A DNA stretch of 64,000 nucleotides from Porphyra umbilicalis (GCA_002049455.2 KV918768.1:372001-436000); one strand, 5' to 3'. Numbered from the stretch's first letter, positions 1-12,221 are shown. Made by a program: numbers and translations. Notes: generated by a model not told the origin, from the sequence alone.

Positions 1-1040
1 CCTCTGAGACATGAGAGACCACGCTTTTTGCCGCCCACCCACCTGGCTCACTGGGTTGCGATTGAGGGTTCTTGACAGCTAAACACGCCTCCTCAAGTGG
101 GAGTCTGCTGGTATTGTCGTGCGACACAGCTAACTTTCGTGTGCTGCGTCCTTCATGTCCTCAACGAAATCCTAACGTAGCACTCGATAGAAGAGCGACG
201 ACATCTCCAGATCTGATTGGTGGATGCTGCACCTTTTCTCGGTTTCCTCTCTTGAGGCCTCTTCTTTTCGGAACACAGTTATTGAACAGGGAGCGTATTC
301 AAAAAAGAGGAGTCTAGCCTTTTGTCAGTGGCAGGCCTCGTCGTTCGGTGGGGCTTGCCGGCTACGCTCCCAACACAGCGCAGGTGCCGAGTGTCGGACA
401 GCCGTCCCCGCCCCATGAGAGACCCCGGGCCCCCTCGTGGACAGTGCCCCTCTCTCGCCGGCGCGCATTTTCGGTCCGGCCAGCCTGTCTGAGCCTGGCC
501 CCAGGCAGTCCGATCGAGGGTTCCGCAGTGTCGAGCCCACCCCGTCCACAACTCTCCGAAGACGTACTCGTCAGTTGACAGAGGGCGATGCTCCAGCAGC
601 TGTGATGGTGGGTGTCCACTGACCCGACACCCTCAGGGAGCCAGAAATAGTGAATGTCCTTCGCGCCAGCCCACCTGGCTCCAGAGACTGCGATCGCAGG
701 ATTTGGATTCCTGACGTCTGACCCTCAGAGTTCTGGCGTCACTTCGGCGTTCCTCACACCCGTCGTCGTGGCGTCCACCGACCTCTCCACCTTCTTCGCG
801 CCGCGAGGCATCCTGGGGGTCCGGCTGGACAGCTTTGGTGGCAGGGGGCGCCGAGCGGCGGGAAGCGTGGAGGGCATCGCGGAGGGGCGTTCCGCATTGC
901 CACGGGCGTGGGTCGACGCTGGGGGTGCGCGGATTGCGTCGTTTTCTGGTGAGACTGTGGCGATTATTGGTGCCTCGTGAGATTGACGACGCCGAGAGCG
1001 GACGGCGCTTTAGCGAGAAGGTCTCTCAAAAAAACCTGTT
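1..1040. other. No gene recognised; 5' flank of transposase
   Basis: Several overlapping short frames occur but none has a recognisable motif or consistent codon use. The stretch is less GC-rich than the host-gene regions. It may be the left flank of the transposon that encodes the transposase starting at 1041, but I could not pick out its terminal inverted repeat by eye. Confidence 0.4.
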
Positions 1041-2135
1041 ATGTTTCCTCTGGCTGTTCGCTGGCAGGTCATCCGTAATCGCCAACGGGGCCTTCCATGG
1101 GACTCCATCGTGCTGCATGCGGGCTGCAGTTTGGCTGCGGCCCACAAGTGGTGGGCGAACTTTCAACGCCACGGGTCCCCTTGGGAAGACGATGCAATCC
1201 ACAACAGGCACGCGGACGCTGCTCGCTTTAACGCTCCTTTTCTGCGTGCCTTGGACGGCCTAGTTCGAACGCATCCCGAGATCTTTTTACGGGAGCTATC
1301 GTCCATCTTCAAGCGGTTGGCTTTGCTTCCGGATTGGGACGCACGCTGGCCAACAAGTGTGTCATCCCTGGGAGAAATGTTACGTCTGATTGGCTTCTCG
1401 GTCAAGAAAGTGGAGCGACTGGCAAGCGAGCGCAGCCTGGCGCTCGTTGTTGCCCACTGTCGGCTCGCGCGGCATATCCCGGACAGATGCATCGTTGTCG
1501 CCGACGAAACGCACATTCACGGGGCGGAGATGATCCGGCCTCGGGGCCGGTCCTTGGTCGGCCAGCCGCTCGAGGCCCTCGCCCCCGATCCCCGTCCCCG
1601 CCAACGCTTCTCTTCAATTGTCGCTATCTCCCACAACACCGGGATTTTGGAGCTGACTGTCAACGAGGTGCCGCCGGCGCAGTCCGGTGACGATTGGGTC
1701 GCTTTTTGCACAAGCTTGGCCGGGCGGATGAACGGGTACGTGCCGGGGGCTTTGTGGGCAGACCAACCGCCGGATTGTGTGCTTCTTTACGACAACGCCT
1801 CGGTTCACAATCCTGTTGCGGACGAGATCCTGACGTTGAACGGTGTGCTACTGCTTCACCTGCCACCCTACTCTCCCAACTTGTCTTCCATTGAGCCTAC
1901 CTTTGCCGATTACAAGCGCAACGTGCGGGATCTGACGTACCACCACCCCGAATTGCCAGACCGGCTGACGCACGTGCTTGCATTTGCGTCCATCCCCCTC
2001 GCCACGATCCAGGGGCATTATCGGGAGGCTCGGCGTGAGCTGTGGCGGCACTTGCCGGAGTTGACGGGACCTGGGCGTCCCTTGCAAGGCGTTTTGCCCT
2101 CGCTGCCGATTGAGTTGGCTCCACCGCAGCCGTGA
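1041..2135 (+). CDS. Tc1/mariner-IS630-like DDE transposase
   Basis: An uninterrupted 364-aa frame. The N-terminal ~60 residues (VRWQVIRNRQRGLPWDSIV and following) look like a helix-turn-helix DNA-binding domain. The rest is an RNase H-like DDE domain: first Asp in VVADETHIHG (D155), second in LLYDNASVH (D251), Glu in PPYSPNLSSIEP (E285). The last two are separated by 33 residues, near the DD34E spacing of the Tc1/IS630 superfamily, and the PYSPxLxxIE signature is diagnostic. The enzyme would cut and paste the transposon DNA in the nucleus. Length is normal for the family and all three acidic residues are present, so it may still be functional. The start is the first Met of the open frame, directly before the HTH. 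Terminal repeats were not identified, so the borders of the element are unknown. Confidence 0.88.
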   Translation: MFPLAVRWQVIRNRQRGLPWDSIVLHAGCSLAAAHKWWANFQRHGSPWEDDAIHNRHADAARFNAPFLRALDGLVRTHPEIFLRELSSIFKRLALLPDWDARWPTSVSSLGEMLRLIGFSVKKVERLASERSLALVVAHCRLARHIPDRCIVVADETHIHGAEMIRPRGRSLVGQPLEALAPDPRPRQRFSSIVAISHNTGILELTVNEVPPAQSGDDWVAFCTSLAGRMNGYVPGALWADQPPDCVLLYDNASVHNPVADEILTLNGVLLLHLPPYSPNLSSIEPTFADYKRNVRDLTYHHPELPDRLTHVLAFASIPLATIQGHYREARRELWRHLPELTGPGRPLQGVLPSLPIELAPPQP

Positions 2136-2703
2136 CGGTGAAGTCGAGTGGACTTGGGGGGGAGCGGGGACGGGAGGAGTTCTGTGTGATGCGTGTCTTT
2201 CCCCTATCAAACTGTGCCTCGTGTTTCTCTTCTTTTGTTTGCAGTTGCCAAGTCGATACATATCTCAGGGGCTCGTAGCACGTCGGTCAAGCAAGTGTGT
2301 TGGGTGCCGACGCTTTGGGGATGGGAGGAACCAGGTTTTGGTGCAGCGTGGTGGCTCAGAGAGACTGACGATGCGGCTTCCAACAGCTGTGAGACAGCGC
2401 AACTTGGCGCGGCGCACCGGCTGGTGCTCCCGTCCTAGTGCAACCTCCTTTTTGCAATAGGAAAACAGTCTGGATGAGGATGGAGTGAACCGCACCCATC
2501 AACTTTGTCGTTGCTGGTCCTATTCGCTCCGTAGCGCGGTTGCTCTGACCGTACGCCTCATCTGTGACGCCCACTGGAGGTCCTCCGCTGCCATAACAAG
2601 GGAGCCAAAAAGAGCAAAGCAGTTTGTTGTGCAGACGAGCAGAAACAGCCACAAGTAGATGACACACTCACACGGGTACAAACGAGCAACCAAGTCCCAG
2701 GGA
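2136..2703. other. Intergenic; nothing recognised
   Basis: The region between the transposase stop and the stop of the minus-strand gene. It has a pyrimidine-rich stretch near 2190-2245 but no coding signature that I can support. Confidence 0.4.
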
Positions 2704-4457
2704 CTAGCGCACCGACTGCAGCCAGTCGCGGCAGCTGGCCTGATGGGAGGCCAAGGTCTTATCCTCCTTTGCAAAGGAGGAGAATAGGTGCTCCACGAGC
2801 GTGTCAATACCAGCCGTCCCAGATACAGTAGAGGCACGAACTCCATACGCCGTCGCGCCCTCCTCCACCTTGCTCAGAAAGTTCACTCTCTCCTCTCCAG
2901 TCTCATCTCCATATATGTGGTGGGTAAGCGCTGTCGCCACCTGCGCGGGGGTCATCTTTAAGGACCCAGCCCTCCGCGCAGGCGGGTCTACGGGACTAGG
3001 CGTGACTTCAATAACGTCATCCTGGTCCGCGACACCAGAGCCGGGCGCGCTCCAATCGCCGCTGTCACCAAGACAGGGGGGAAAATTTCAAGCGCACCAA
3101 GGACAGACCGCTAGTCGCAGGGAAGCGTCGGGGCATTGCAAGTACATGTCAAGTCAGTGTCGTGGTCGCAAGCTTGATCACGAGGCACCGAAGTCGATAA
3201 AGAGCCACACACAGCTCCCCAGTGGACCAAAGGAATGAGGACGAAGCAAGTGAAGAGTACAAGCAAGCCGAAAGACAAGCTAAACGTACAGGCGAATGGA
3301 TCCCGAGGGTGCCTGCAGCGCTCGCGCAGAATCGCGCAGACGAGTAGCAGCGTGCTTTTCCGCTGCGGCCCGATGACCGCTCAGAATCGCCAGAGCGTTC
3401 ACTGGGGCATCGTCGGTGGTGACCCCGCTGGGCCCGCCAAGCGTCGCCGTGAGGGCCCCAGCGAAAGCGCTGGCGGTCGCGCTCAGGCCAGCGTCGGCAC
3501 ACCTCGCCTGCTCACGCGTGGCGTCAACGTTGATTGGCGAAACCGCCGCTGCGTCGGAGCCGACAGCAACAAGGGTGTCCACAGCCGCCGAAACGGGATT
3601 GGACGTCCCAACGAAGTTGGCCACAAGAGACTGCCGGCGTGCCGTGCGAGCCTGGCGGGCATCGTCCGCCCTCTGGTAGTTTTCCAGGGCTTGCCGCCGC
3701 TGCGACTCAAACAGCGCCTGGCCCGACCGGCTGCAAACATAAAACTGGGCGGACAGCTTCTTCTTGTTTCGTTTTTTGAAGATAACGCCGTTCTGCGTGA
3801 TCTCGCGCTGGAAGAGAAGGGGGCTCAGCGCAATCGTCAGGGGCGTGTGCCCGGGATTCAGACACTTTGTGCATCTGGGAAGCGCAAACAGAAACCACAA
3901 CGTGTGGCAAGCGAGAAAAGCGATGGAACTGGTGTGGAGCGTGCGTGTCAGCTCGCGTCTGCGTAAACAAGCAACACGCGTGATATACGGCAGCCCAAAA
4001 GCAAGCAGCGGAATCTTGTCGTGGGCTGCTCACAGAAAAAGAAGCGCAGTACTTACGGATCTTTGCACGGGCACTTCAGAGCGCTACATTTGGCTCCCGT
4101 GTAGAACTCGTGCCCTTTCGGCAGAGCGGCAACGCACTGCACGTTACCAACCACCATTGTGCAGTTGGGAAAGTAGTGGGTTTTGCCGTGCTCTGTCGTC
4201 TTTTTGTAGCCACAGGCCCCGCACGTCGCGTTGGCCCGTCCGGGGCGCTCAGCAACTGCCTCCTTGGGCGACAGATTAAGCGGGGCGCGGGTGAGATCGC
4301 GCTCCGCCGGGGATCCTACAAGTAGCTCAATCGTCCATGCCACGAACCCCATTTCCAACTCAACAACAGATCGGAGCTGTCCGTTAGAATCGTGTCGCCA
4401 AGGGCAGTTCGATGAGCGCAACGCGATGAGTCCACCGAGAAGCGTTGACACACACAC
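2704..4457 (-). CDS. Spliced cysteine-rich protein, function unknown
   Basis: I do not recognise this gene, but three exons join in phase. The first visible exon is 4457 (or Met at 4352) to 4057, ending at a GTAAGT donor. The second is 3874-3290, with acceptor TTCCCAG and donor GTACGT. The third is 3061-2704, with acceptor GGTGACAG. The junctions rebuild intact codons (CC|A and CT|C), giving 412 aa from the Met at 4352 or 447 aa from 4457. The first junction creates a dense cysteine cluster, KCPCKDP-CTKCLNPGH, after an upstream CGACGYKK motif, so a zinc-binding domain is likely. The middle part is charged and then Ala-rich. The C-terminus (MTPAQVATALTHHI onward) looks like a folded helical domain. 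A possible earlier exon (Met at 4569, donor GTATGC at 4493) does not match in phase. It could be a host gene or a domesticated transposon protein. Confidence 0.6.
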
Positions 4458-5861
4458 GCTACGCCCAAATGGAAACGATCATATCCAGCATACCTGCGCT
4501 TCCGTCGCTAGATGTCCCGGAGGTGGCAGCTGGGGCGGTGCCCACCGCTGCTGCTGAGCCGCCGGCCATCGGACGTGGCCGGTGGGATATGCGCGCCCGT
4601 ACTGTGAGGTGGCTGCTCGAAAGCGCGAAGAGGATGGGCGTCACGACGGTGGCAACGAACAGCAGCGGGCTGTCGTCAACGATGAGCGCCGTCCCAGCGC
4701 GGGGCGCCCTAAATGGGGACAGTTGACTGCCGTCCCAGCGCGGGGCACGTATGGCTAGCGTTGAACTGAACCACAGGGGCGCGGCTTTTCGAAAGCGATC
4801 AGCTCAATGTTTTTCGCCCACTCCTTCGCATCGCGGGCACCAAACGTGGTAGACATCTTTGAAACGTAAAGTGTATGATTCACTAAGACATGGTCACAAC
4901 TACATCTAACATTTGTGACGGGACGTAAGTACAGGTCGTTCGATGAGGCTGCACTCTGGATTGTCCAAGACAGGCATGCTTCAGGAAAGGTCGCCTCTTC
5001 TGGGACTGTCCAGCTTTTGGCGCAAGGACAATATGGGATGACCCCAGGATCAACGGTGGGAGATGTTCACGTCCTTTCCTCCTCTGATCCTGGGATCGTC
5101 ACACGCTTTTCTCAAAAACGCGTCTGACCAACCCTCAGAATCGATCTCGCTGAGTGAGAAAAACTATCCTCGATCATATCCCTTGACAGTTCCTAATCCG
5201 TGGCGAGGATTAAATAAGGACGAGCACACAACTCCATCAGAAGTGTAGCGGAAACGCCCCCCGATGCGGCATACTGCCGAATCGGGCTCCCAGCCAAATT
5301 CTCATTTAGATGGACATGTGCCAAATCAGGACGATGCCGATCTTGTAGCTCACTGCTTTTTGTTCTTCTCTCTAAAATTGCGTGAAGCTCGAGATTTATT
5401 CCCTCGGGGGTCACAGATCTCCGAGTTTCTGCACCAGATGGGCCAGAAAGGGCGATTCTGGGATTGGTTGCTCATTGGTGCCATTGGTTGCCTTCCGGGG
5501 TCAGACGGATACGCGCTTTCAGTCCAGGGTGGTTTCGCGAACGCGCTTTCAGTGTTCTGGTGTCCCAGCCGTCACGCTCGCGCTTGTTGTTGCCCGTGTC
5601 TGACGAGCAGACCGATGTTGGTCCGGGCGTCAGCGCCACCCGGCTGGCACCATGGGTGCCGTGCTGCCCCCCCAACTCGACACTCTCGGTAGTACGTGGT
5701 CTGCTGGCTATCCCCCTCATCTAGTTGCTGCTAACGGTGTGTCGTGGGTGGGCCCCCCGCGTCGTTCCTCTGTTGCGAGCGCCGACGCCGTGGATGGGGC
5801 CTAACGGCAGACGCCCTTGCGCCTCGTCCTGTTGCGCCTGCCCTCTGTCGTCCCGCCAGGC
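4458..5861. other. Intergenic; short direct repeat only
   Basis: No convincing gene. A plus-strand frame over 4469-4726 overlaps the possible first exon of the minus-strand gene and cannot be separated from it by sequence alone. Confidence 0.35.
4688..4746. repeat. 18-bp direct repeat, two copies
   Basis: GCCGTCCCAGCGCGGGGC occurs at 4688-4705 and again at 4729-4746, 41 bp apart. No function is evident. Confidence 0.8.
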
Positions 5862-6329
5862 ATGTGGGTGGCCATGTTCACCATTGCCGTTGCCGCGACC
5901 GCCGCCGTCTGCGGCGCGTGCGGCCTCGTGGCGGGCGTCTTGTACCTCGCCCCGCCGCGGGCGGCGGCGGCGCGGGGGACCGCCGCGGCGTCGGCGGGTG
6001 CGTCCCCGCCGGGCACTCGCCGCCTTGCCCCCCCCCGTGCCGGTGCCGTCGCGGTGCCGCCCGCTGGTGGGCGTCTGTCTGGGCGGGTGCCACCGGCAGT
6101 GCGCGCGGCCGCCGCCATTGTCGCGGCGGCCGCCGCGGCGGCGGTGGCCGGCGCCGGCGCCGCGGCGGTCGTTGGCGCCCTCCCCGCATTCCTGTTGGCG
6201 CTCGCGCACGCAGCCGTGGCGGACGGGCCGGGCGCAGCCATGTCCCGCGCGTCGGCCATTGTGTGGGGGCTCGTCCTTGCCGCGGGGGTGCTCGCGCTCA
6301 ACACGGGCGCCCTCCGGTTTGTGAACTGA
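5862..6329 (+). CDS. Small hydrophobic membrane protein, unknown
   Basis: A 155-aa frame from the Met in GMWVAMFTIAV; the frame also extends upstream to 5817. Predicted hydrophobic segments lie near residues 3-27, 85-115 and 133-152, separated by a Pro/Arg/Ala-rich stretch, which suggests three membrane spans. Third codon positions are almost all G or C, as in the recognised genes here. A frame on the opposite strand is also open, but it is Ala/Pro/Arg-rich without hydrophobic organisation, so this strand is preferred. It could be the last exon of a larger membrane protein. No family is recognised. Confidence 0.45.
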   Translation: MWVAMFTIAVAATAAVCGACGLVAGVLYLAPPRAAAARGTAAASAGASPPGTRRLAPPRAGAVAVPPAGGRLSGRVPPAVRAAAAIVAAAAAAAVAGAGAAAVVGALPAFLLALAHAAVADGPGAAMSRASAIVWGLVLAAGVLALNTGALRFVN

Positions 6330-6862
6330 GGGAGCGGATGGGGGGGGGGGGTTGGGGGGGGGAGTGCGCAAGACACCACCCCATCGGTGGCCGCACCGCC
6401 GGCGGCGGCGGCTTGCGCGCCCTAGACGATGGAGTCTTTGTCGCTGCAGCCTATGGCCTACATGGCCGTGATCGTGGAGCCTTTGACTCTTCCGTGCCCT
6501 TCCGTAGATGACGTGCAGGCCATCACCAGGTTTAACGACGTGGTTGACACCGGCGTGGGAGCCGAGGTTGACGCCGCCGAGGTGCTGATGTGGGAGGAAT
6601 CGAATCGTACGCATGGTGTAGGATGGGCACGGGCCTGGGGGACCAGCGCAGTGCGCCGCCGCCATCAGGTGCGCGAAATGGCAGTCGAGGCGGGCAAGGC
6701 AAACCGTCGCGTGCGCGAGCGGGTGTCAAACGCTGTTGTCCCCCTGTCCCGCAGCCCGCCGCGCGTATGGCTCTACTGTACAGTACGGTGGTTTCCCGCT
6801 GTTAGAGTGGGGTTGTTCAGCGGAGCCCTTGCAGTTTGTCATGTACACCCTTCCCCTGGAAA

Positions 6863-7842
6863 ATGAGCTCCTTGATAACAGCAATCTTATGGCCAGCCCT
6901 CCCACAGCGCGCTGCACGCGCTTTGGACTTTGGCGCCTCCTTTGCGGCGGCCAAGGAGAATGTGGCGGCGCTCGTCGGGCAGACGACTGAGTGGGGGGCG
7001 GCGGCCACCCCAGCTCGCGCCGACGCAGCGACCGCCGTCCGAGCTGCCCCCGCTCCGCCCGACGGCGGGCCGGCCGCCGCGGCGGCGGTCACCACGGCCG
7101 CCGCTGCGGCGCGGCCACCCCCGCCGCGTGACGCCGCGACGGCCGGCCCCGCGGGCGGCCTCGACGCGCCGCCGCCGCCGCCTGCCGCCACGGCTGCTGG
7201 GGGCGCCGCCGCCGCCGCCGCCGCAGGCGGCCGACCCGCCACTGCTGCCTCCAACGGCGGGCAAGGGCACGCGCACGGCCCCACGCCGCCGCCACCCACC
7301 CCGCGCCCCCGGTCCGCCGGCCTGGACGCTACGGCGGCGGCGGGCGACGGGGGCGCGCGGGGGGTGTGGCGCCCGCGACCGCCGGCACGCGAGCCGCCAC
7401 GGGCGCGGTCGCGGCCACCCCCGCGTCGGCCGCAGGCGTCGGCGGTCGCGGCCTGCCGGCGCCCGCCGCGCCGGCCACCAGTGGTGGGGGGCCCGCCGTG
7501 GCGCCCGCCGCGCCGGCGGCCAGCGCGTCGTCAGACGGGGCGCCCGCGGAGGGCGCGGCCGCCACCACAGTCGCTGGCGCCATGGCGGGCGGCGTCGCCG
7601 CGGGCGGCAGTGGCGGGCCCACCAACGCATCGTATCGCCCGCCCAACGGCTTTGATCAAGAGTCCTGCAGTACGATTGGCATGCATAGAAGCGAGACCCG
7701 AGAGCCTGACAGACGCCAGAACAACACCACCGTCTTGCGACCAACCATGGGGCTACCCCACAAACCGCATGGTCAGACACCACACCGTAAAAGCGCCCGG
7801 CGACACCCCATCGCGGACGAAAGCAAAAGAGGAAAGAAATAG
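6863..7842 (+). CDS. Ala/Pro/Gly-rich protein, frame changes at a G run
   Basis: From the Met at 6863 the frame encodes a non-repetitive start with the helix-like LDFGASFAAAKENVAALVG, then Ala/Pro/Gly-rich sequence to about 7360. There the G-rich stretch near 7350-7370 moves the best frame by one register, and coding-like sequence continues in the new frame with NASYRPPNGFDQES near its end before a stop at 7842. The change could be a sequencing or assembly error in the run of G, a tiny intron, or real. No domain is recognised. The gene would converge on the kinase gene, whose stop is at 7874. Because GC-rich DNA opens all six frames, this call is weak. Confidence 0.3.
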
Positions 7843-7873
7843 ATACCTCCGCCATCCCACCGACCCGCCACGT

Positions 7874-10800
7874 CTATCGCCACACCTTGTGGGGCGGCGG
7901 AGACACAACCGCGTCCGAGGACGATTGGCGAAACTTGATGAGCAGCTGGTCGTAAAACCCCCGCAGCTGCGCAGGCGTCAAGTCTGAGTTGCGGCCCTTG
8001 GAGAGGACGACGACCGTGCGGGCGAGGCGCGGGGAGGCGGATTTGCCCCGCCACCCGCCGCCGCTGATGCCCGCGCCTGCGTTCGCGTCGTGGCTGTCGA
8101 TCGACTCAAAGTAGATCTTGATCGGCCAATCCTTCTTGTGGTTGGGGAGCGTGCAGCGGAGCTTGGCGTGGCCCCCGTCTGTGCGGCTGAGGACGTCGCA
8201 GTAGAGGTCGTCGACGAGCAGCCGGCCGACAGCCGCCATGCACCGGTCCCGGGGCATGGCCGACTCAAAGACCAAGCCGCTGTTGTTGCCAACGGCAATG
8301 GCCACGGGGGGCGCCGTGGCGGGCGCCGCGCCGCTGCCCGCGTCGGCGGCGGCCTTGGGAGCAAACCCGAGGCGCTTGAGGCCCTTGACCGCGAGCGCGG
8401 TCGGCGCCGCCACAGCGTCCCGGGAGGAGCTGCCGACCAGGCGGCCCCAGGAGAAGCTCGAATCCTGGTTGTCTGGGTGCCGAACACCGCGGGACGGAAG
8501 GAAGGAACTCAAGGCAAAACCGCCATCCGCGTCCGTGCCGGTGCTCCCAGAGGTCTCTGGCACGCGCAAGGGCGTTCCCGCGGCCGACGGGCGCTGCCGG
8601 CCGGCGACGGCCGCGTCAGACGACACCGTCTCGCGCGGGGCGTGTGCAGACGCCGCCCCATGAGCCCCGTAATCGACCTCCCCGCTGTCGCCCCGTCGCA
8701 CGCGACGACCGCGCGCGTGCGGCGAGTCGACCGCATCAGCTGACGTGGCGACGGTCAGTCCATTGGCGGGCGGCAGACCCGCAGACAGCCCGCCGAGCGC
8801 GCCCGCGCGGGCCGGCTCGGTGTCGTCATCAAAGCGCGCGGGGTCCCGCACGACCGACTTGGTCACCGACAACCGGGGCGGTGGCGCGGCGGTTGAGGGA
8901 GCGCTGCCAGTGCGGCCACCAGAGGCTCCAAGAGCCCTGCCGCCGGCAGCTCCCGGCCGGCCGCCCCCCATCCGCCCTCCGCTGGGCCGCGTCGACGGTG
9001 GGGTCAGGGCGTCCCCGCGGAAAAACACGCTTGACGTGGTGACAATGACGGGCACCTGGTCGCTCCGGTCCGGCAGCGCAGCGTCACCAACGCGGCGGGC
9101 TGACTGAGGGGTCGGCGGCGGGAGGGTGCTCACACCAGGGAGGCTTAGTGAAATGGCCGAAACGTCCCCATCCGACAACTCCTCCCCGCCCTTGTCCGGG
9201 CCAACCTCTGTGATGTCGTCGTCGCTCAGAGTTAGGCTTGCCAGCGCCCGCTCCTGCTCCCGCACCTGCTTGGCAATCCGCTCCGCGGCCGTCACCCGCT
9301 CCGCCGCCGCAAGCGCGGCAACGCTGGAACTCGTCCGATGCAGCGCTGGCCGCGTCAAGCCGACCACGTCCGCAGGTGGGGCGCCCGAGCCCCCCGCGTT
9401 TGACGCGTCGAGCGCGGCATCGTCCACCTCCGTGACTCGCATCCCCGTGGGATACAGGGTCGCCTGTGTCGAGCCGGGCAGGTCGGCGCCACCAGAGTGG
9501 CTTGGCCCCCGGTCTGGCGGCCGCGCCCGGTCCGAGAGGCCCCGGAGCTGCGGGGGCCCAGGGTGGGTGGCGTTGAGCACGTGGCCCCACTCCTCATTCA
9601 GCTCCTTGTGTTCAAACCGGGGCGTTGCTTTCACCGAGCGGTCCGACTGCGCCACAGGTGGGGAATAACCGGGCAGCGAGTCGGCCGGCGTCGTGTTGGT
9701 TGTACACACAGACGACGGGGACGAGGCATTCGGGGACGCAGATGAGTCGGACGGGCGCCGCCGGTGTCCGTCGCTGCCTCCTTCCACAGGGGAGGGCTCC
9801 CCCGACGGGGTCGTCGGCAGCTTCCACAAGTCAAGTAGCTGTTTCAACGCCCCCAGCTGTTCGTCCGACACGGGCAGGCCGGCCGAGGACGGGTCCACCC
9901 CGTCCCCCCGCATGGCCTTCTCCCACGCGTCCAACGCCTGGCGAGCAGCGACAACGACTTCGGCCGTGGCCGCGGGTGCCCCGCGCACCAGCGGCTGCGA
10001 CGGGGCCACGGTCGCCACCGTCGCCACCTGGGCGTCGGGCGGCTCGTCGGCGGTGAGGGAGAACATGGACGCCCGCACACGTGCCAGGGCCCGCTGGGTG
10101 GCCACCCGCCGGAGCGGCGGCTGCGCCACCGCCGGTGCGGCACGCAGGCGGTCGTCGGGCGGCGGCCGGGTGGCGACGGGGCTCGCCGCCGGAGCGGCAG
10201 CCGAACCCATCTCCGCCATCCGGTCGGGCAACGCACTCTGCGGTTCCTCTGGCGTCGGAGACGGACCGCACAGGCGGAGGAGGCTTTGGAATTGGGACGA
10301 GGGCAGCCCCCCCGTCGGTCGTCGGGCTGCTCCCGCCAAGTCGGGTGCGGCAGCGAGGGCCGCCGGCGTCGCCCCCGCCTGCAGCTGCAACTGCATCGGC
10401 GTGGCAGGAGGGCGGTCGCCGTCATCGTCGTCAAAGAGGGAGTCGAGGTAGTCGGCGCCGACGGCAGACGGAGCCCCGGCGGGCGGCGCCGCCAGAACAG
10501 CCAAACCGACGGCAGCCGTGGTCGCGGTGCTCTCCGCCGAAAAGGCGCCCGGCAGGTAGCGCGATGACCGCGCAATGAGCAGCTGCAGTTGCCCAATCGC
10601 CTCCTCCGTCTCCTTCTTTTCCGCAAAACTCAGCCGCAGCGTCGGCGGTGGCGGGGGTGGCCCCGACGGCACCGGCGCCGTCACAGACGCCGGCAGCGCC
10701 CCGCCCGACGGTGCCGCCAAGGTGCTGCTGGTGCGGCTCGAGCCCCGCCGCTCCCCCGCCCGTCGCTTTCGCCGCCCGCTCCGCGCGCGGCACCAGTGGT

Positions 10801-12221
10801 GGTTGCGGATCTGCTTGACCGTCGGCCGCTTGGCCGGGCTCTTGGAGAGGAGCTTGTCGAGCAAGTCGACGGCGTCTGCGGAAATCCGCTCTGGGTACTG
10901 CACGGGGGACGTTTGGATCTGGTCAAAGAGCACCTCCAGGCGGTCATTGTCAAACGGCAACTTGCCGCCCGTGAGCATGAAGAAGAGAATGACGCCCAGG
11001 GCCCAGCAGTCCACCTTCTCCCCGGAATAGCCGGCGCTCGCGTGGCTGATGATCTCTGGTGCAATGTACGTTGGGGTGCCGCACTGCGTCGTCAGCAGGT
11101 CGGTGGTCGAGTCTGCACCCTTGATGCCAGACACCCCAAAGTCGGTAATGAAGATCTGGTCATCCTCCGACCTCAGCAGGATGTTTTGTGGCTGCAGCCA
11201 GTCAGATAAACAGAGGAGGTGGCGCCAGTTAGGGCGGTGCCCAGCAGACAAACAAAGCCACGAGCAGAGGCAAGGAACGTAGCCCTCCCGTCAGCAACAG
11301 TCCACACAAACACACAAGCGACACACGCAGCAGGTACCGGCTCTCCCACATCAGCGTACAAGAGGCCATTGACGTGACACACAGGCAACAGCACAGCACG
11401 GAGCAGGCGCCCACGTACCTTCAAGTCCCGGTGGTACACCCGCCGCTCATGGCAGTGCACGACGCCGTCGACGATTTGGCGGAAGAAGACCCGCGCCTTC
11501 TCCTCTGTGATGCTGTCGCCCGCCTCCTCCGCAGCCGCAATGTGGTCGGCCAAGTCCGACCCGTACACCAAATCCATAATGACGTACAGGCGGGTGGAGG
11601 AGGAGAGCACCCGGTGGAGCGACACAATGTGCTTGTGGCGGAGGGCCTTCATGATGGCCACCTCCCGCCGCACCGAGACGGTTAGATCCTTGTTGCGAAT
11701 GTCCTCCTTGTTCATCACCTTGACGGCCACTTCGGAGCCAGTCGGCTCGTGGATGGCCACCTTGACCCTGCGGTAGGGGGGGGGCGGGGCAAGACGCACC
11801 GATCGACCGCCCACAGCAGGGGCGCAGGCACCACGGGGGCAAAACCACGGGGGGGGCAGCGTCAGTTAGCACGAGCACCGCCTCGCACCATCCCCAAACT
11901 GCAAACGACGACGGCGCACGGCGGGCGTCAGACGCGCGGCAGCCCCGCAACGCCCCCGCGGGCACACTGGCCACGCCGAGATCCCCACGGCGCCACCGCG
12001 CACGGGGGCACGCGCCCAGCGGCCCACACACCAGGTGCGCCCGGTGGCAGTGCCAGATCCCCCCCCCCCCCGCCCCCCACCCCCCACCCCCCACCCCCCA
12101 CCCCGACCGCACGGCGGCACACCACGCGGGCGGGTCCCCCACCCCCACACACCACGTACCGGCCCGAGGCGCCCTCCCCAATCGTCTGCAGCAGCAGGTA
12201 GTCGCCCACGCGGCTCGTCAT
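7874..12221 (-). CDS. CAMK/SnRK3-like Ser/Thr kinase, three exons
   Basis: Exons 12221-12160, 11767-11419 and 11191-7874 join in phase to encode 1242 aa. Both introns begin GTACGTGG and end CAG. The kinase domain (about residues 7-262) is complete: glycine loop GEGASGRV (15-22), VAVK lysine K37, helix-C E56, HRDLK (133-137) with PQN following across the second splice, DFG at D154 and APE at 181-183. Sequence such as EVAVKVMNKEDIRNK resembles CIPK/SnRK3 and Chk1 kinases. About 870 residues of low-complexity Ala/Pro/Ser linker follow. The last ~110 residues resemble a KA1-type domain: an FESAM helix, a basic strand WPIKIYFES, then VVVLSKGR and LRGFYDQLLIKF. KA1 domains bind membranes or hold the kinase inactive. 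No clear NAF motif for calcineurin-B-like partners was seen. The protein is much longer than normal family members because of the linker. Confidence 0.88.

Noticed and set aside
4469-4726. Short plus-strand frame METIISSIPALP onward
   Set aside because: It overlaps a minus-strand stretch that has a plausible start and splice donor. Neither strand can be proven, and the frame is short.
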